This document shows positions 32,647-42,229 of a stretch of 64,000 nt of DNA, one piece after another. The DNA lies in the NCBI RefSeq assembly GCF_014851565.1, contig NZ_JACVAA010000002.1, forward strand, positions 372,001-436,000, in the 5' to 3' direction. Under the pieces are notes generated by a model. It made no database searches, was not told the origin of the DNA, and saw nothing but the letters and a program-made list of their open reading frames with translations. The position numbers and the translations under genes were made by a program. The stretch is from Pseudomonas sp. PDM15 (GTDB lineage Bacteria; Pseudomonadota; Gammaproteobacteria; Pseudomonadales; Pseudomonadaceae). Each line of letters starts with the position of its first letter. Position 1 is the stretch's first letter.

Positions 32647-33337
32647 GAGCGGGTTCCTTGAGATTCATGAAGAGTTCGCGGCTGACCAGCGGTCGACCGC
32701 CCAGATGGGGAGCGAGGGCCTGGCGCATCAGGCGCTTGGCCGCCGCCAGGGCGCCAGGCGAAGACCAGTCGGCCTCGGCCATGGCCAACAGATCGGCGCC
32801 CTGAAACAGACCCGGCTGCAGTTGCGCCACCGCCTCCAGACCAGCGTCCGGGCGCAGACGGTAGAGGCCATCGACGGCTATCGGCTGGCCGGCAATATCG
32901 ATATCCAGGGCGAAACCATAGCCCAGCTCGTCCAGCAGGCGCCATTCAAAGGCACGCAGCAGCGGCTCCAGCGGCGGGTTTGCAGCCAGGGCCTGGAGCG
33001 TCAGGGCGTAATGTTCGAACAGCGCGGGATGCGGGTCTTCGGCGGGCAGCAGGCGCAGGAGGAGCTCGTTGAGGTACATGCCGCTGTAGAGCGTTTGCCC
33101 TTGCAGCCAGTGCGCAATGCCACTGGCTTCGAGGCGGCCGACATTCTTCAGCTCACCCCGCCCGCGCAACTCCAGCTCCAGCGGCGCGAACGGTCGCGCC
33201 AGGCTGCCGGCCTTGCCACGGGCGCCACGCAGCACCGCGCGCAACCGACCTTCGGGAGTGAGGAAATCGACCAGTGCGCTGGTTTCCTTGTAGGGCCGAC
33301 TGTGCAGGACGAAGGCCGGAAGCGCGCTGACGAGCAT
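32639..33337 (-). CDS. recO: DNA repair protein RecO
   Basis: A 232-residue protein with the N-terminal OB fold of RecO ([40 protein letters not shown]) and the helical C-terminal part. It loads RecA with RecR in gap repair. It lies between era and pdxJ in the usual operon, three bases after the era stop. Confidence 0.95.
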   Translation of the reverse strand: MLVSALPAFVLHSRPYKETSALVDFLTPEGRLRAVLRGARGKAGSLARPFAPLELELRGRGELKNVGRLEASGIAHWLQGQTLYSGMYLNELLLRLLPAEDPHPALFEHYALTLQALAANPPLEPLLRAFEWRLLDELGYGFALDIDIAGQPIAVDGLYRLRPDAGLEAVAQLQPGLFQGADLLAMAEADWSSPGALAAAKRLMRQALAPHLGGRPLVSRELFMNLKEPARD

Positions 33338-33340
33338 GTA

Positions 33341-34243
33341 TCAGAAGTCGGTGTAGCCCAGGGAGCGCAGCGCACGCTCGTCATCGGACCAGCCACCCTT
33401 CACCTTGACCCAGAGATTGAGCATGACCTTGGAGTCGAACAGCACCTCCATGTCCTTGCGCGCATCTTGGCCGATGCGCTTGATGCGCTCGCCCTTGTCA
33501 CCGATGATAATCTTCTTCTGGCCATCGCGCTCCACCAGGATCAGGCCGTGAATGTGCAGCACGCGCCCCTCCTGCTTGAACTCCTCGATCTCCACGGTGA
33601 TCTGGTACGGCAGCTCGGCGCCGAGCTGACGCATGATCTTCTCGCGGATCAGTTCGGCGGCGAGGAAGCGACTGGAACGGTCGGTGATCTGGTCTTCCGG
33701 GAAGAAGTGCTCGGACTCCGGCAGGTTCTCCGCCACCAGGCGCTCCAGGGTGTCGAGATTCTGTCCATGCAGGGCGGAAATCGGCACCACCTCGGCCTGC
33801 GGCAGCTGGGTGGCGAGCCACTCCAGATGCGGCAGCAGCTCGCTCTTGTCGTCCAGCCGGTCGGCCTTGTTCACCGCCAGCAGGATCGGGCATTTCACGT
33901 ACTGGACCTTCTCCAGCACCATCTGGTCTTCGTCTGTCCAGCGGGTACGATCGACCACGAACACCACCACATCGACGTCCTTGAGGGCCGTGGATGCACT
34001 GCGGTTCATGTAGCGGTTGAGCGCCTTGTCGTTGTGCTTGTGCAGGCCCGGTGTATCGACGTAAACGGCCTGCACATCACCCTCGGTCTTGATGCCGAGC
34101 ATGTTGTGGCGGGTGGTCTGTGGCTTGCGCGAGGTGATCGCCAGCTTCTGCCCGAGGATATGGTTGAGCAGCGTCGACTTGCCCACATTGGGCCGGCCGA
34201 CGATGGCCACATAGCCACAACGGGTCACGGGTGCATCAGTCAT
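33341..34243 (-). CDS. era: GTPase Era
   Basis: A 300-residue GTPase. G1 GRPNVGKS is at about 16-23, DTPG follows, NKAD and a C-terminal KH domain with [18 protein letters not shown] for 16S rRNA binding. ATG at 34243 is chosen; it overlaps rnc by eight bases, so the two are coupled. It helps the 30S subunit mature. Confidence 0.97.
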   Translation of the reverse strand: MTDAPVTRCGYVAIVGRPNVGKSTLLNHILGQKLAITSRKPQTTRHNMLGIKTEGDVQAVYVDTPGLHKHNDKALNRYMNRSASTALKDVDVVVFVVDRTRWTDEDQMVLEKVQYVKCPILLAVNKADRLDDKSELLPHLEWLATQLPQAEVVPISALHGQNLDTLERLVAENLPESEHFFPEDQITDRSSRFLAAELIREKIMRQLGAELPYQITVEIEEFKQEGRVLHIHGLILVERDGQKKIIIGDKGERIKRIGQDARKDMEVLFDSKVMLNLWVKVKGGWSDDERALRSLGYTDF

Positions 34244-34925
34244 GGCTATTCTCCACGCCCAGCGCCACCAGCGCGGCGGCGGCGGCGACCTGCTCGGCAA
34301 TGCGCCGACTGGCGCCATGCCCCTGGGTCTTGTCGGTCAGCAGCGCCACTTCGCACTGCACGAAAAAGGTACGGCAATGGGGCTCGCCCTGGATATCAAC
34401 CACCTCGTAGCGCGGCAGCTCAGCGGCGCGCGACTGGAGGAACTCCTGCAGGCGAGTCTTGGGATCTTTGTTGGTATCCACCAGAGTCAGACTGTCCAGC
34501 TCGTTGGTCAGCCAGGCCAGCACTCGCTCACGAGCCACATCCATGCCGGCGTCCAGGTAGATGGCTCCGATCAGCGCCTCTAGGGCGTCGGCGAGAATCG
34601 ACTCGCGGCGAAAACCGCCACTCTTCAGCTCACCGGAGCCCAAACGCAGATACTCACCCAGCTCGAAGCCACGGGCCAGTATGGCCAGGGTCTCACCTTT
34701 CACCAACCGCGCACGCAGACGCGACAGCTGGCCTTCGCGAGCCTGAGGAAAGCGCTCGAACAGTGCCTCTCCAGCGACGAAGTTGAGTATCGCATCGCCA
34801 AGAAACTCAAGACGTTCGTTATTGCGTCCGGCGAAGCTACGGTGAGTCAGCGCCAGGAGCATCAGCTCCTGGTTCTGGAAGGTATGGCCGAGCTGGCGCT
34901 CGAGGCGAGGAAGGGAATAGCTCAC
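34236..34925 (-). CDS. rnc: Ribonuclease III
   Basis: A 229-residue RNase III. The signature [12 protein letters not shown] is present, with the second acidic site [13 protein letters not shown], and a double-stranded RNA-binding domain at the C terminus ([13 protein letters not shown]). It starts with GTG, overlapping the DUF4845 stop as GTGA. It cuts double-stranded RNA in rRNA and mRNA processing. Its end overlaps era by eight bases. Confidence 0.97.
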   Translation of the reverse strand: MSYSLPRLERQLGHTFQNQELMLLALTHRSFAGRNNERLEFLGDAILNFVAGEALFERFPQAREGQLSRLRARLVKGETLAILARGFELGEYLRLGSGELKSGGFRRESILADALEALIGAIYLDAGMDVARERVLAWLTNELDSLTLVDTNKDPKTRLQEFLQSRAAELPRYEVVDIQGEPHCRTFFVQCEVALLTDKTQGHGASRRIAEQVAAAAALVALGVENSHD

Positions 34926-35299
34926 TGGGCGCGGATTCGGAATTCTTTGTCGAACTTGGCAACGAGGTCGAGATTCTCGATCAACGACTCGCGTTTCTCA
35001 TACTTGAGATGAACAAAGAATTCATTATTCTCAAGTTTGATTTGTAGCGCCTCTTCTAAATCAAGATCGCGAATACCATTCACAGTCATTCCTTTCTCAA
35101 CGTGTTCGTAGAAGTCGCGAACAGTAGAAACGCCAAGGCTTGGCTCAGTCTCCACCTTTGTAATCATGCCCTCGAGAGCCATGTAATCCATGTAGTGCGG
35201 AAACATCTTGAAGCCGGTGCTGGCAAAAAAAGCCACCAGAGCAAGAACCACCATCCACCCCAGCAGAGACATGCCCTTCTGCGAACGTGCAAACATCAT
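34922..35299 (-). CDS. DUF4845 membrane protein
   Basis: A 125-residue protein with one N-terminal membrane segment ([20 protein letters not shown]) after a short basic stretch, and a periplasmic rest. DUF4845 genes are regularly found between lepB and rnc in Pseudomonas and relatives. The AT content is higher than in neighbours ([18 protein letters not shown]). The Met-Met start leaves two options one codon apart. Function unknown. Confidence 0.85.
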   Translation of the reverse strand: MMFARSQKGMSLLGWMVVLALVAFFASTGFKMFPHYMDYMALEGMITKVETEPSLGVSTVRDFYEHVEKGMTVNGIRDLDLEEALQIKLENNEFFVHLKYEKRESLIENLDLVAKFDKEFRIRAQ

Positions 35300-35388
35300 G
35301 ATCGACCCCAGTTGAGTGTTGTTGTAAGGCGATGACTATATATAAGCAGGCGATGCTCGATTGAACAGCGCCTCGCAATTTCGGCGTG

Positions 35389-36240
35389 TCAGTGGATCAG
35401 GCCGACCCGGGAGAAGTTCGGCAGGCTGCGCAGCTTGGGATCGGGCCAGCTAAGCCATACGGCGAAGGCCTTGCCCACGATATTGCGATCGGGAACCATG
35501 CCCCACAGCTCCTTGGGAATCGCACCATCATTCCAGTAGCGGCTGTCGTTGGAGTCATCGCGGTTGTCGCCCATCATGAAGTAATGCCCTTGCGGCACTA
35601 CCCACTCGTCACCCGGGCGTACATTGCGATGCAGCTGCTTACGGATCAGATGCTCGGCCTCGCCCAACTTCTCGCGATAGACCAGTGTACGACCCAGGGA
35701 ACGCGGTTCCTCACCCAGCAGCTCCTCGGCAACCGACAAGCCATTGACCAGCAGACGCTTGTCCTGGGTATAGGCGATGCGGTCCCCCGGCAGTCCTACT
35801 ACGCGCTTGATGTAGTTGATACTAGGGTTGCTCGGATAGCGAAACACCATCACATCGCCACGCTGCGGATCACCCACCTCGACAACCTTGGTATCCACCA
35901 CGGGCAAGCGAATGCCGTAGGCAAACTTGTTGACCAGGATGAAGTCACCCACTTCCAGGGTAGGCTTCATCGAGCCCGACGGAATCTGGAAGGGCTCCAG
36001 CAGGAAGGAGCGCAGAATCAAGACAATCGCCAGAACCGGGAAGAAGGACTTGCCGTACTCGACCAGCAGCGGCTCCTTGTTAAGGCGCTGCAGCACCAGT
36101 TCGTCCGGCTGACCGACCTGACCTTCGTAGGCCGCGATCGCCATCCGGCGCCGTGGCGCCAGCAGCAACAGGTCGAGCAATGCCAAGGCGCCGCAAACCG
36201 CAACGGCAATCACCAGAATCAGCGGGAAGTTGAACGACAT
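35389..36240 (-). CDS. lepB: Signal peptidase I
   Basis: A 283-residue inner membrane peptidase. Two N-terminal membrane helices (about 4-28 and 65-80), the catalytic Ser-90 in QIPSGSMKPTL and Lys-145 in NYIKRVVGLPGD. It removes signal peptides from exported proteins at the outer face. It lies five bases downstream of lepA, the classic arrangement. It should serve the many secreted proteins of this window. Confidence 0.97.
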   Translation of the reverse strand: MSFNFPLILVIAVAVCGALALLDLLLLAPRRRMAIAAYEGQVGQPDELVLQRLNKEPLLVEYGKSFFPVLAIVLILRSFLLEPFQIPSGSMKPTLEVGDFILVNKFAYGIRLPVVDTKVVEVGDPQRGDVMVFRYPSNPSINYIKRVVGLPGDRIAYTQDKRLLVNGLSVAEELLGEEPRSLGRTLVYREKLGEAEHLIRKQLHRNVRPGDEWVVPQGHYFMMGDNRDDSNDSRYWNDGAIPKELWGMVPDRNIVGKAFAVWLSWPDPKLRSLPNFSRVGLIH

Positions 36241-36245
36241 AGGTC

Positions 36246-38045
36246 TTAGCTATCCACTTTGAGTACGGCGAGGAAGGCTTCCTGCGGGATTTCCACGCTG
36301 CCTACCTGTTTCATCCGCTTCTTACCGGCCTTCTGCTTCTCCAGCAGTTTCTTCTTACGGCTGACGTCGCCACCGTAGCACTTGGCCAATACGTTCTTGC
36401 GCAGCGCCTTGACCGTGGTCCGAGCGATGATCTGCCCGCCGATGGCTGCCTGAATCGCCACGTCGAACATCTGTCGCGGGATCAGTTCCTTCATCTTCTC
36501 GGTCAGCACCCGGCCCTTTTGGTGGGCACGGTCACGGTGCACGATGAGCGCCAGGGCGTCGACCTTCTCGCCGTTGATCATCACATCCAGGCGCACCAGG
36601 TTGGCCGACTGGAAGCGGTCGAAACTGTAATCCAGCGAGGCATAGCCACGGCTCACCGACTTCAGGCGGTCGAAAAAGTCGAGCACCACCTCGTTCATCG
36701 GCAGGTCATAGGAAACCTGTACCTGGCTGCTGAGGAACTGCAGGTCGCGCTGCACGCCGCGTTTCTCGATGCACAGGGTGATGACGTTACCCAGATGCTC
36801 CTGCGGCACCAGGATATTGGCCCGCACGATCGGCTCGCGCATATCGAGGATGCCGGCCGGATCGGGCAGCTTGGACGGGTTGTCGACGGACAGCGTCTCG
36901 CCGTTCTTCATCTCGACTTCGAAGATTACCGTCGGTGCGGTGGTGATCAGATCCAGGTCGTACTCGCGCTCCAGGCGCTCCTGGATGATCTCCATGTGCA
37001 GCATGCCGAGGAAGCCGATACGGAAGCCGAAGCCCAGGGCGTCGGAGCTCTCAGGCTCGTACTGCAGCGCAGCATCGTTCAGGGTCAGCTTCTGCAGGGC
37101 TTCGCGGAAGTCCTCGAAGTCGTCGGAGCTGACCGGGAACAGACCGGCGTAGACCTGCGGCTTGATGCGCTTGAAGCCCGGCAGTACATCCACGTCCGGG
37201 GTGTTGGACAGGGTCAGGGTGTCGCCCACCGGAGCACCGTGGATGTCCTTGATACCGGCGATCACGAAGCCCACTTCACCGGCCTTGAGGTCGGCGGTCT
37301 CGGTGTGCTTCGGAGTGAACACGCCGACGCTGTCGATCTGGTGCGTCTTGCCGGTGGACTTGACCAGGATCTTGTCGCCCTTCTTCATCCGGCCATGCTT
37401 GACGCGAACCAAGGAGACAATACCCAGGTAGTTGTCGAACCAGGAGTCGATGATCAGGGCCTGCAGCGGCGCCTCGATGTCGCCTTCCGGCGGCGGGATC
37501 ACCTGGACCAGGCGTTCCAGCACATCGATCACGCCCATGCCGCTCTTGGCGCTGCACGGCACTGCGTCGGTGGCATCGATGCCGATGATATGTTCGATCT
37601 CGTCCTTGACCCGCTCCGGCTCGGCCTGAGGCAGGTCCATCTTGTTCAGCACCGGCATGACCTCGAGGCCCTGCTCGATGGCGGTGTAGCAGTTGGCCAC
37701 GGACTGGGCTTCGACGCCCTGACCGGCATCGACCACCAGGATCGCGCCTTCGCAGGCAGCCAGGGACCGGCTGACCTCGTAGGTGAAATCGACATGACCG
37801 GGGGTATCGATGAAGTTCAGCTGGTAGGTCTTACCATCCTGCGCCGGATAGTGCAGGGTTACGCTGTGAGCCTTGATGGTGATGCCACGCTCACGCTCAA
37901 GATCCATGGAGTCGAGGACCTGGGCCTCCATCTCGCGATCGGACAAGCCGCCACATATCTGGATGAAGCGGTCGGCCAGGGTCGACTTGCCATGATCGAT
38001 GTGGGCGATGATGGAGAAATTGCGGATATGACTCAGATCACTCAC
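36246..38045 (-). CDS. lepA: Elongation factor 4 (LepA)
   Basis: A 599-residue translational GTPase. G1 [38 protein letters not shown] and [10 protein letters not shown] are present, and the C-terminal domain ends with [20 protein letters not shown], unique to LepA. It aids translation and 30S assembly under stress. First gene of the lepA-lepB-DUF4845-rnc-era-recO-pdxJ cluster, with a gap of 153 bases from mucD. Confidence 0.98.
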   Translation of the reverse strand: MSDLSHIRNFSIIAHIDHGKSTLADRFIQICGGLSDREMEAQVLDSMDLERERGITIKAHSVTLHYPAQDGKTYQLNFIDTPGHVDFTYEVSRSLAACEGAILVVDAGQGVEAQSVANCYTAIEQGLEVMPVLNKMDLPQAEPERVKDEIEHIIGIDATDAVPCSAKSGMGVIDVLERLVQVIPPPEGDIEAPLQALIIDSWFDNYLGIVSLVRVKHGRMKKGDKILVKSTGKTHQIDSVGVFTPKHTETADLKAGEVGFVIAGIKDIHGAPVGDTLTLSNTPDVDVLPGFKRIKPQVYAGLFPVSSDDFEDFREALQKLTLNDAALQYEPESSDALGFGFRIGFLGMLHMEIIQERLEREYDLDLITTAPTVIFEVEMKNGETLSVDNPSKLPDPAGILDMREPIVRANILVPQEHLGNVITLCIEKRGVQRDLQFLSSQVQVSYDLPMNEVVLDFFDRLKSVSRGYASLDYSFDRFQSANLVRLDVMINGEKVDALALIVHRDRAHQKGRVLTEKMKELIPRQMFDVAIQAAIGGQIIARTTVKALRKNVLAKCYGGDVSRKKKLLEKQKAGKKRMKQVGSVEIPQEAFLAVLKVDS

Positions 38046-38154
38046 GGATCAACACTCGAATAAAGCCGCAGGCAGGCTGCCCGCCGAAAAATAGCCGGGG
38101 ATTCTACCCGATCAGCGACCGACCCGTCACGCAAACCACAGGGCCGCCGGCCAC

Positions 38155-38176
38155 AAAAAAGAGCGGCAGATGCCGC
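38155..38176 (-). terminator. Terminator of the algU-mucABD operon
   Basis: On the minus strand GCGGCA and TGCCGC (38163-38176) form a stem followed by a run of six T (38155-38160). It lies 22 bases after the mucD stop and separates this operon from lepA. Confidence 0.8.
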
Positions 38177-38198
38177 CCCTTTTCGCTTCCAACTACGC

Positions 38199-39638
38199 CT
38201 ATTCGGCCAGTTTGAACGTAATGAAGCTGGCCCGCCCCTGGCGCAGCACGCGCATGGACACCGAGCGATTGACCGGCAACTCCTTGGCCACCTGTGCAAA
38301 AGTCTTGGCCGAATCGATAGCCTGGTTGTTCAAATGAGTGATGACATCGCCGGGACGCAGACCGATCAGCGCCGCCGGGCCGCTTTGCACTTCCTTGATG
38401 ACCACTCCACCGCGCAGGTCGAAAGCCTTCTTCTGCTCGGCGCTCAACTCCGCCACCGATACCCCCAGGCGATTGCTGCTGCGTTCGACACCCGCCTCAC
38501 CGGCCACCGGCATCTCCTCGCCCTCTTCCGGCAGGGCACCGATGCTCAGCGTAATACGCTTGCGCTCGCCCTCGCGTACCACCTCCAGATCCGCCTGGCT
38601 GCCCGGCTTAAGCGCCCCGACCAGATGCGGCAAATCGGCCGACATGATGATTGGCTGGCCATTTAGGCTGAGGATCACGTCTCCAACCTGGAGGCCGCCC
38701 TTGGCAGCCGGCCCCTCTTCCAGCACCTGAGCCACCAGCGCACCGGCCGGCTTGTCCAGACCAAAGGATTCCGCCAGGTCCTTGTTCACTTCCTGAATCA
38801 CCACACCCAGCCAGCCGCGGCTGACCTTGCCCTCGGACTTCAGCTGGTTGGCGACATCCATGGCCACATCGATGGGAATGGCGAACGAGAGGCCCATGAA
38901 GCCACCGGAGCGGGTGAATATCTGCGAGTTGATACCAACTACTTCGCCGTCTAGGTTGAACAGCGGGCCGCCGGAGTTACCCGGATTGATCGCCACGTCG
39001 GTCTGAATGAACGGCACGTAGCTCTCGTTCGGCAGGCTGCGCCCCTTCGCAGAGACGATACCAGCGGTCACCGAATGATCGAAGCCGAAGGGCGAGCCGA
39101 TGGCCAACACCCACTCGCCTACCTTCAGCGCCTGCGACTTGCCCAGCTTGACGGTCGGCAGGCCCTTACCCTCGACCTTGAGCAGAGCCACATCGGTGCG
39201 CGGATCGGCACCAATCAGCTTGGCCTCCAGCTCGCTGCGGTCGGACAGACGCACGATGATCTCGTCGGCATCCGCTATCACATGATTGTTAGTCAGTACG
39301 TAGCCGTCATCGGAAATGATGAAGCCTGAACCCAAGGACTGCGCCTCGCGCTGGCGACCGCCACCCGGGCCGCGCGGCATCTGCGGAATGTTGCGCTCGA
39401 AGAACTCGCGAAACATCGGCGGCAGGCCCTCGAGATCCGGTACCTGCCCTTGAGCAGCCACCTCGCGCTGCGGCAGGTTCTGCCGGGTGCTGATGTTCAC
39501 CACGGCCGGCGAGGCCTCCTCCACCAATTCGGTGAATTCAGGCAACTCGGCACGCGCCAGAGACATCTGCCCCAGCAACAGCAGGGCACACAGACCGGAC
39601 AGCGAGGATTTCAGGCTAAGCATCGACTTCAGCTCCAT
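38199..39638 (-). CDS. mucD: Periplasmic serine protease MucD (DegP-like)
   Basis: A 479-residue HtrA protease with signal peptide (cut after ARA, residue 30). The catalytic triad is His-119 (TNNHV), Asp-149 (TDVALL) and Ser-222 (GNSGGPL). Two PDZ domains follow (about 280-370 and 390-475). MucD limits AlgU activation by clearing misfolded envelope proteins; its loss leads to mucoidy. A start at Met-6 is possible. It lies directly after mucB; the mucC gene found between them in P. aeruginosa is absent (98 bases only). Confidence 0.95.
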   Translation of the reverse strand: MELKSMLSLKSSLSGLCALLLLGQMSLARAELPEFTELVEEASPAVVNISTRQNLPQREVAAQGQVPDLEGLPPMFREFFERNIPQMPRGPGGGRQREAQSLGSGFIISDDGYVLTNNHVIADADEIIVRLSDRSELEAKLIGADPRTDVALLKVEGKGLPTVKLGKSQALKVGEWVLAIGSPFGFDHSVTAGIVSAKGRSLPNESYVPFIQTDVAINPGNSGGPLFNLDGEVVGINSQIFTRSGGFMGLSFAIPIDVAMDVANQLKSEGKVSRGWLGVVIQEVNKDLAESFGLDKPAGALVAQVLEEGPAAKGGLQVGDVILSLNGQPIIMSADLPHLVGALKPGSQADLEVVREGERKRITLSIGALPEEGEEMPVAGEAGVERSSNRLGVSVAELSAEQKKAFDLRGGVVIKEVQSGPAALIGLRPGDVITHLNNQAIDSAKTFAQVAKELPVNRSVSMRVLRQGRASFITFKLAE

Positions 39639-39736
39639 CCACTTAGAAGACAGGAATTTTCACGATCATTACAGCAGATGCAACGAGGCCGACTCGGAGC
39701 CAGAAAACACTCCGAATCGGCCCATGCCGCACAAGA

Positions 39737-40675
39737 TCACTGGGCAGAGCTCTCGACAGCCGTCGCAGTCTGCATCGACAAGGCCACGCGCTCGGCGGTA
39801 CCCAGAGGAATCTCCCCCACCACGGTGACCATCATGTCGCCATCGGTGGTACTCATGCGGCGTGACACAACCGCCGTCGGCCCCAACTGGCTACGGGCGT
39901 CCTCCGCTCCAGCCCCACGCAGGGGCTCGAGGAACACCGTGAAGCGCGCCAGACCATCGCCGTACAGCAGGCAGGCAACCGGCTCGGACGAGGCAGGACT
40001 GGTGCGCTGCAGCGCCTGATTCAACTCGAATCCCGGCGGCACCCAACCCGCCTTCCAGGACTGCGGCAACTCGGCCACCTTGCTCAGGCTGACCGGCTTG
40101 CACGACTCTCCAGGCTTGAGCGCGGCGTCATCGACATTCGCGGCCAGGTCCAGGTTGACGAACTGGAAGCGCTCCAGCAGCTGCCCCTTCTCGCTGATCA
40201 GCAGTGACTTCAAAGGCAGCGCGGTTTCGTCGTCGAGGTGCAATTCGAAGGCATAGCGATGCTGATCGCGGGGGATCAGCGCCAGCACGGTGGCGGAGCG
40301 CCCGGCCACCCGGGAACGCCCCAGCACGCGCATGTCGTAGCGCTGCTCCAATTGTTTCGCATCGAGTTCACGTGCCGGCCACTGTGCATCGACCACCTGC
40401 TCGGCCAACGCGCCACTCATGCACTGCGGCTTGCCATCGACCCGCAGCACTTCCTGTGCGGGCCCATCGAGCTGCAGCAAGCGCTCACTAACACCGGATT
40501 CGCTCCCCCTGTGCCAGATGCCGTGGGTGGAGAAGCTGCCATTGCGCTCGTAAATGAAAGTGCCTTGAAAGCTTTGCCGGTCGGACTGAGCCAACCGTTG
40601 CAACCAACTCTCGGCAGCCTGTGCGGGTAGAGCCAGACAGCTGCCGAGTAGAGCTATAAGGGGGATGACGCGCAT
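39737..40675 (-). CDS. mucB: Sigma factor AlgU regulatory protein MucB
   Basis: A 312-residue periplasmic protein (signal peptide MRVIPLIALLGSCLALPAQA) of the RseB family, with ESWLQRLAQSDRQSFQGTFIYERNG and RRMSTTDGDMMVTVVGEIP. MucB binds MucA in the periplasm, guards it from AlgW/MucP cleavage and senses lipid-type signals. Eight bases lie between mucA and mucB. Confidence 0.95.
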   Translation of the reverse strand: MRVIPLIALLGSCLALPAQAAESWLQRLAQSDRQSFQGTFIYERNGSFSTHGIWHRGSESGVSERLLQLDGPAQEVLRVDGKPQCMSGALAEQVVDAQWPARELDAKQLEQRYDMRVLGRSRVAGRSATVLALIPRDQHRYAFELHLDDETALPLKSLLISEKGQLLERFQFVNLDLAANVDDAALKPGESCKPVSLSKVAELPQSWKAGWVPPGFELNQALQRTSPASSEPVACLLYGDGLARFTVFLEPLRGAGAEDARSQLGPTAVVSRRMSTTDGDMMVTVVGEIPLGTAERVALSMQTATAVESSAQ

Positions 40676-40683
40676 GTACCCTC

Positions 40684-41265
40684 TCAGCGATTTTCCAGGC
40701 TGGCGGCTCGGGCGTAAGGCAGCGCGGCGTCAGCACCGGTGGCGGCAGCCTGTTGTGCATGCTGACGCAGGTAAGCAGGCAGACGCTGTTCGTGCCAACC
40801 CGAACTGGACTGTTCGGCATTCTGTTGCAACGGCGACGCCGCCTCAGTATAGCCAGCCAGCACAGCGGGGCCTTGCACCTGCGGCAGAGTCAGGCTGGGC
40901 TGCACGCCCTGCTGCGCCAATTGGGCACCGGCCAGCTCATCTTGATTGTAGAAGCGTACGCCGGCCAATACGGCCAAGGTCACCGAGGCAGCTACCGCTA
41001 CTCGTCCAACCATGCGCCACGGACCACGAGCAGTCGCAGTCGGCATTGCCTCCTCGGCAAGCGCCGCGGAAACGGCGGCCGCGATATCGAGACGCGGCTC
41101 GAACAACTCTTTGTGCATGACTGCACGAGCAATCTGGTAACGCGACCAGGTGCCACGCAGCTCGGCATCGTCGCCGGCAGCCGCCAGCACTCGACGCAGT
41201 TCCAGTTCGTCCGCTTCGTTATCCATCACCGCGGACAGCGATTCCTGCAGGGCTTCACGACTCAT
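40684..41265 (-). CDS. mucA: Anti-sigma factor MucA
   Basis: A 193-residue single-pass inner-membrane protein. The cytoplasmic part starts MSREALQESLSAVMDNEADE and binds AlgU; the membrane segment is VAVAASVTLAVLAGV (about 85-100); the rest is periplasmic. GAGAGGAAACACC stands before ATG 41265. The length is close to the 194 residues of P. aeruginosa and the frame is intact, so no mucA22-like mutation that causes mucoidy is present here. Confidence 0.96.
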   Translation of the reverse strand: MSREALQESLSAVMDNEADELELRRVLAAAGDDAELRGTWSRYQIARAVMHKELFEPRLDIAAAVSAALAEEAMPTATARGPWRMVGRVAVAASVTLAVLAGVRFYNQDELAGAQLAQQGVQPSLTLPQVQGPAVLAGYTEAASPLQQNAEQSSSGWHEQRLPAYLRQHAQQAAATGADAALPYARAASLENR

Positions 41266-41302
41266 GGTGTTTCCTCTCTTGGCTGTCGCCGCTGTCTCAC
41301 AT

Positions 41303-41884
41303 TCAGGCTTCCTGCAGCAAAGGCTGCAGGGCTTTGTCGATGGCCTCGCGAGCCCGGAAGATCCGCGAGCGCACGGTACCAACTGGACACTGCATGACGC
41401 TGGCAATGTCCTCGTAGCTCAATCCATCGAACTCGCGCAGGGTCAACGCCGTGCGCAGATCCTCCGGTAATTGCTGGATTGTCCGATGCACCGTGGCCTC
41501 GATCTCATCCCGCAACATGGCACGCTCGGGCGATTCTATGTCCTTGAGCGCGTGATCTCCGTCGTAGAACTCCGCATCCTCTGAGCTGACGTCACTGTCT
41601 GGCGGACGCCGCCCCCGCGAGACCAGATAATTCTTCGCCGTGTTGATGGCGATGCGGTACAGCCAGGTATAGAACGCGCTGTCACCGCGGAAATTACCAA
41701 GTGCCCGGTAGGCCTTGATGAAGGCCTCCTGGGCGACATCCTGGGCCTCATGACTGTCGTGGACGAAGCGCACCACCAGGCCGAGAATCTTGTGCTGGTA
41801 CTTAAGTACCAGCAGATCGAAGGCCCGCTTGTCGCCGCGCTGCACCCGCTCGACCAGCTGCTGATCGTCTTCCTGGGCTAGCAT
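41303..41884 (-). CDS. algU: RNA polymerase sigma factor AlgU (RpoE family)
   Basis: A 193-residue ECF sigma factor, starting MLAQEDDQQLVERVQRGDKR and ending KALQPLLQEA, near identical to P. aeruginosa AlgU by eye. Region 2 (LVLKYQHKILGLVVRFV, DVAQEAFIKAYRALGNF) and region 4 (LREFDGLSYEDIASVMQCPV) are clear. It drives the envelope stress and alginate regulon and its own operon. Two AlgU-type promoters stand upstream. Confidence 0.98.
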   Translation of the reverse strand: MLAQEDDQQLVERVQRGDKRAFDLLVLKYQHKILGLVVRFVHDSHEAQDVAQEAFIKAYRALGNFRGDSAFYTWLYRIAINTAKNYLVSRGRRPPDSDVSSEDAEFYDGDHALKDIESPERAMLRDEIEATVHRTIQQLPEDLRTALTLREFDGLSYEDIASVMQCPVGTVRSRIFRAREAIDKALQPLLQEA

Positions 41885-41942
41885 GAATACTCCTCGTGCG
41901 TTCCGGAGGAGATCCGCGCCGGCCAGCCTTTCCGTCTGCCAA

Positions 41943-41970
41943 GATAGACTCGGGCGTTGCGCAAAAGTTC
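41943..41970 (-). promoter_or_regulatory. AlgU-dependent promoter P1 of algU
   Basis: On the minus strand GAACTT (41965-41970), a 16-base spacer, and TCTATC (41943-41948). GAACTT-N16-TC is the AlgU/RpoE consensus, so algU regulates itself. It lies about 60 bases before the algU start. Confidence 0.85.
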
Positions 41971-42104
41971 TCCCCTCCGAAGAAGCTTTGCTCGGCTCTC
42001 GATGGCCTTGCAAAGCGTTACAGCATCGTCGATTCGACTACTGCATGAATAACCTGGCCAATCAGGCCGCCGCTCCAATACGACAGGCACATTTGGCAAC
42101 TGTC

Positions 42105-42136
42105 GTTGGAACTTGAACGACTAAGAAAGTTCCAGA
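42105..42136. promoter_or_regulatory. Overlapping divergent AlgU-type promoters in the algU-nadB gap
   Basis: On the minus strand GAACTT (42127-42132), 16 bases, TCCAAC (42105-42110), pointing to algU as a second (P3-like) promoter. On the plus strand GAACTT (42109-42114), 16 bases, TCCAGA (42131-42136), pointing to nadB. The two use the same 32 bases because GGAACTT and AAGTTCC form an inverted repeat. The rest of the 345-base gap (41885-42229) shows no gene. Confidence 0.6.
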
Positions 42137-42229
42137 GTGTTCTTCTACGTCATAAGCCCAGCTATTGTGCCGGCCACCCCGTCTATATACTAGGCGGCGC
42201 CATTTCGATCCCTGCGGAATCAGCAGTAA

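Noticed and set aside
32573..34786. A 737-codon plus-strand frame opposite recO-era-rnc
   Set aside because: Antisense of three core genes with all motifs; the frame is kept open by codon bias only.
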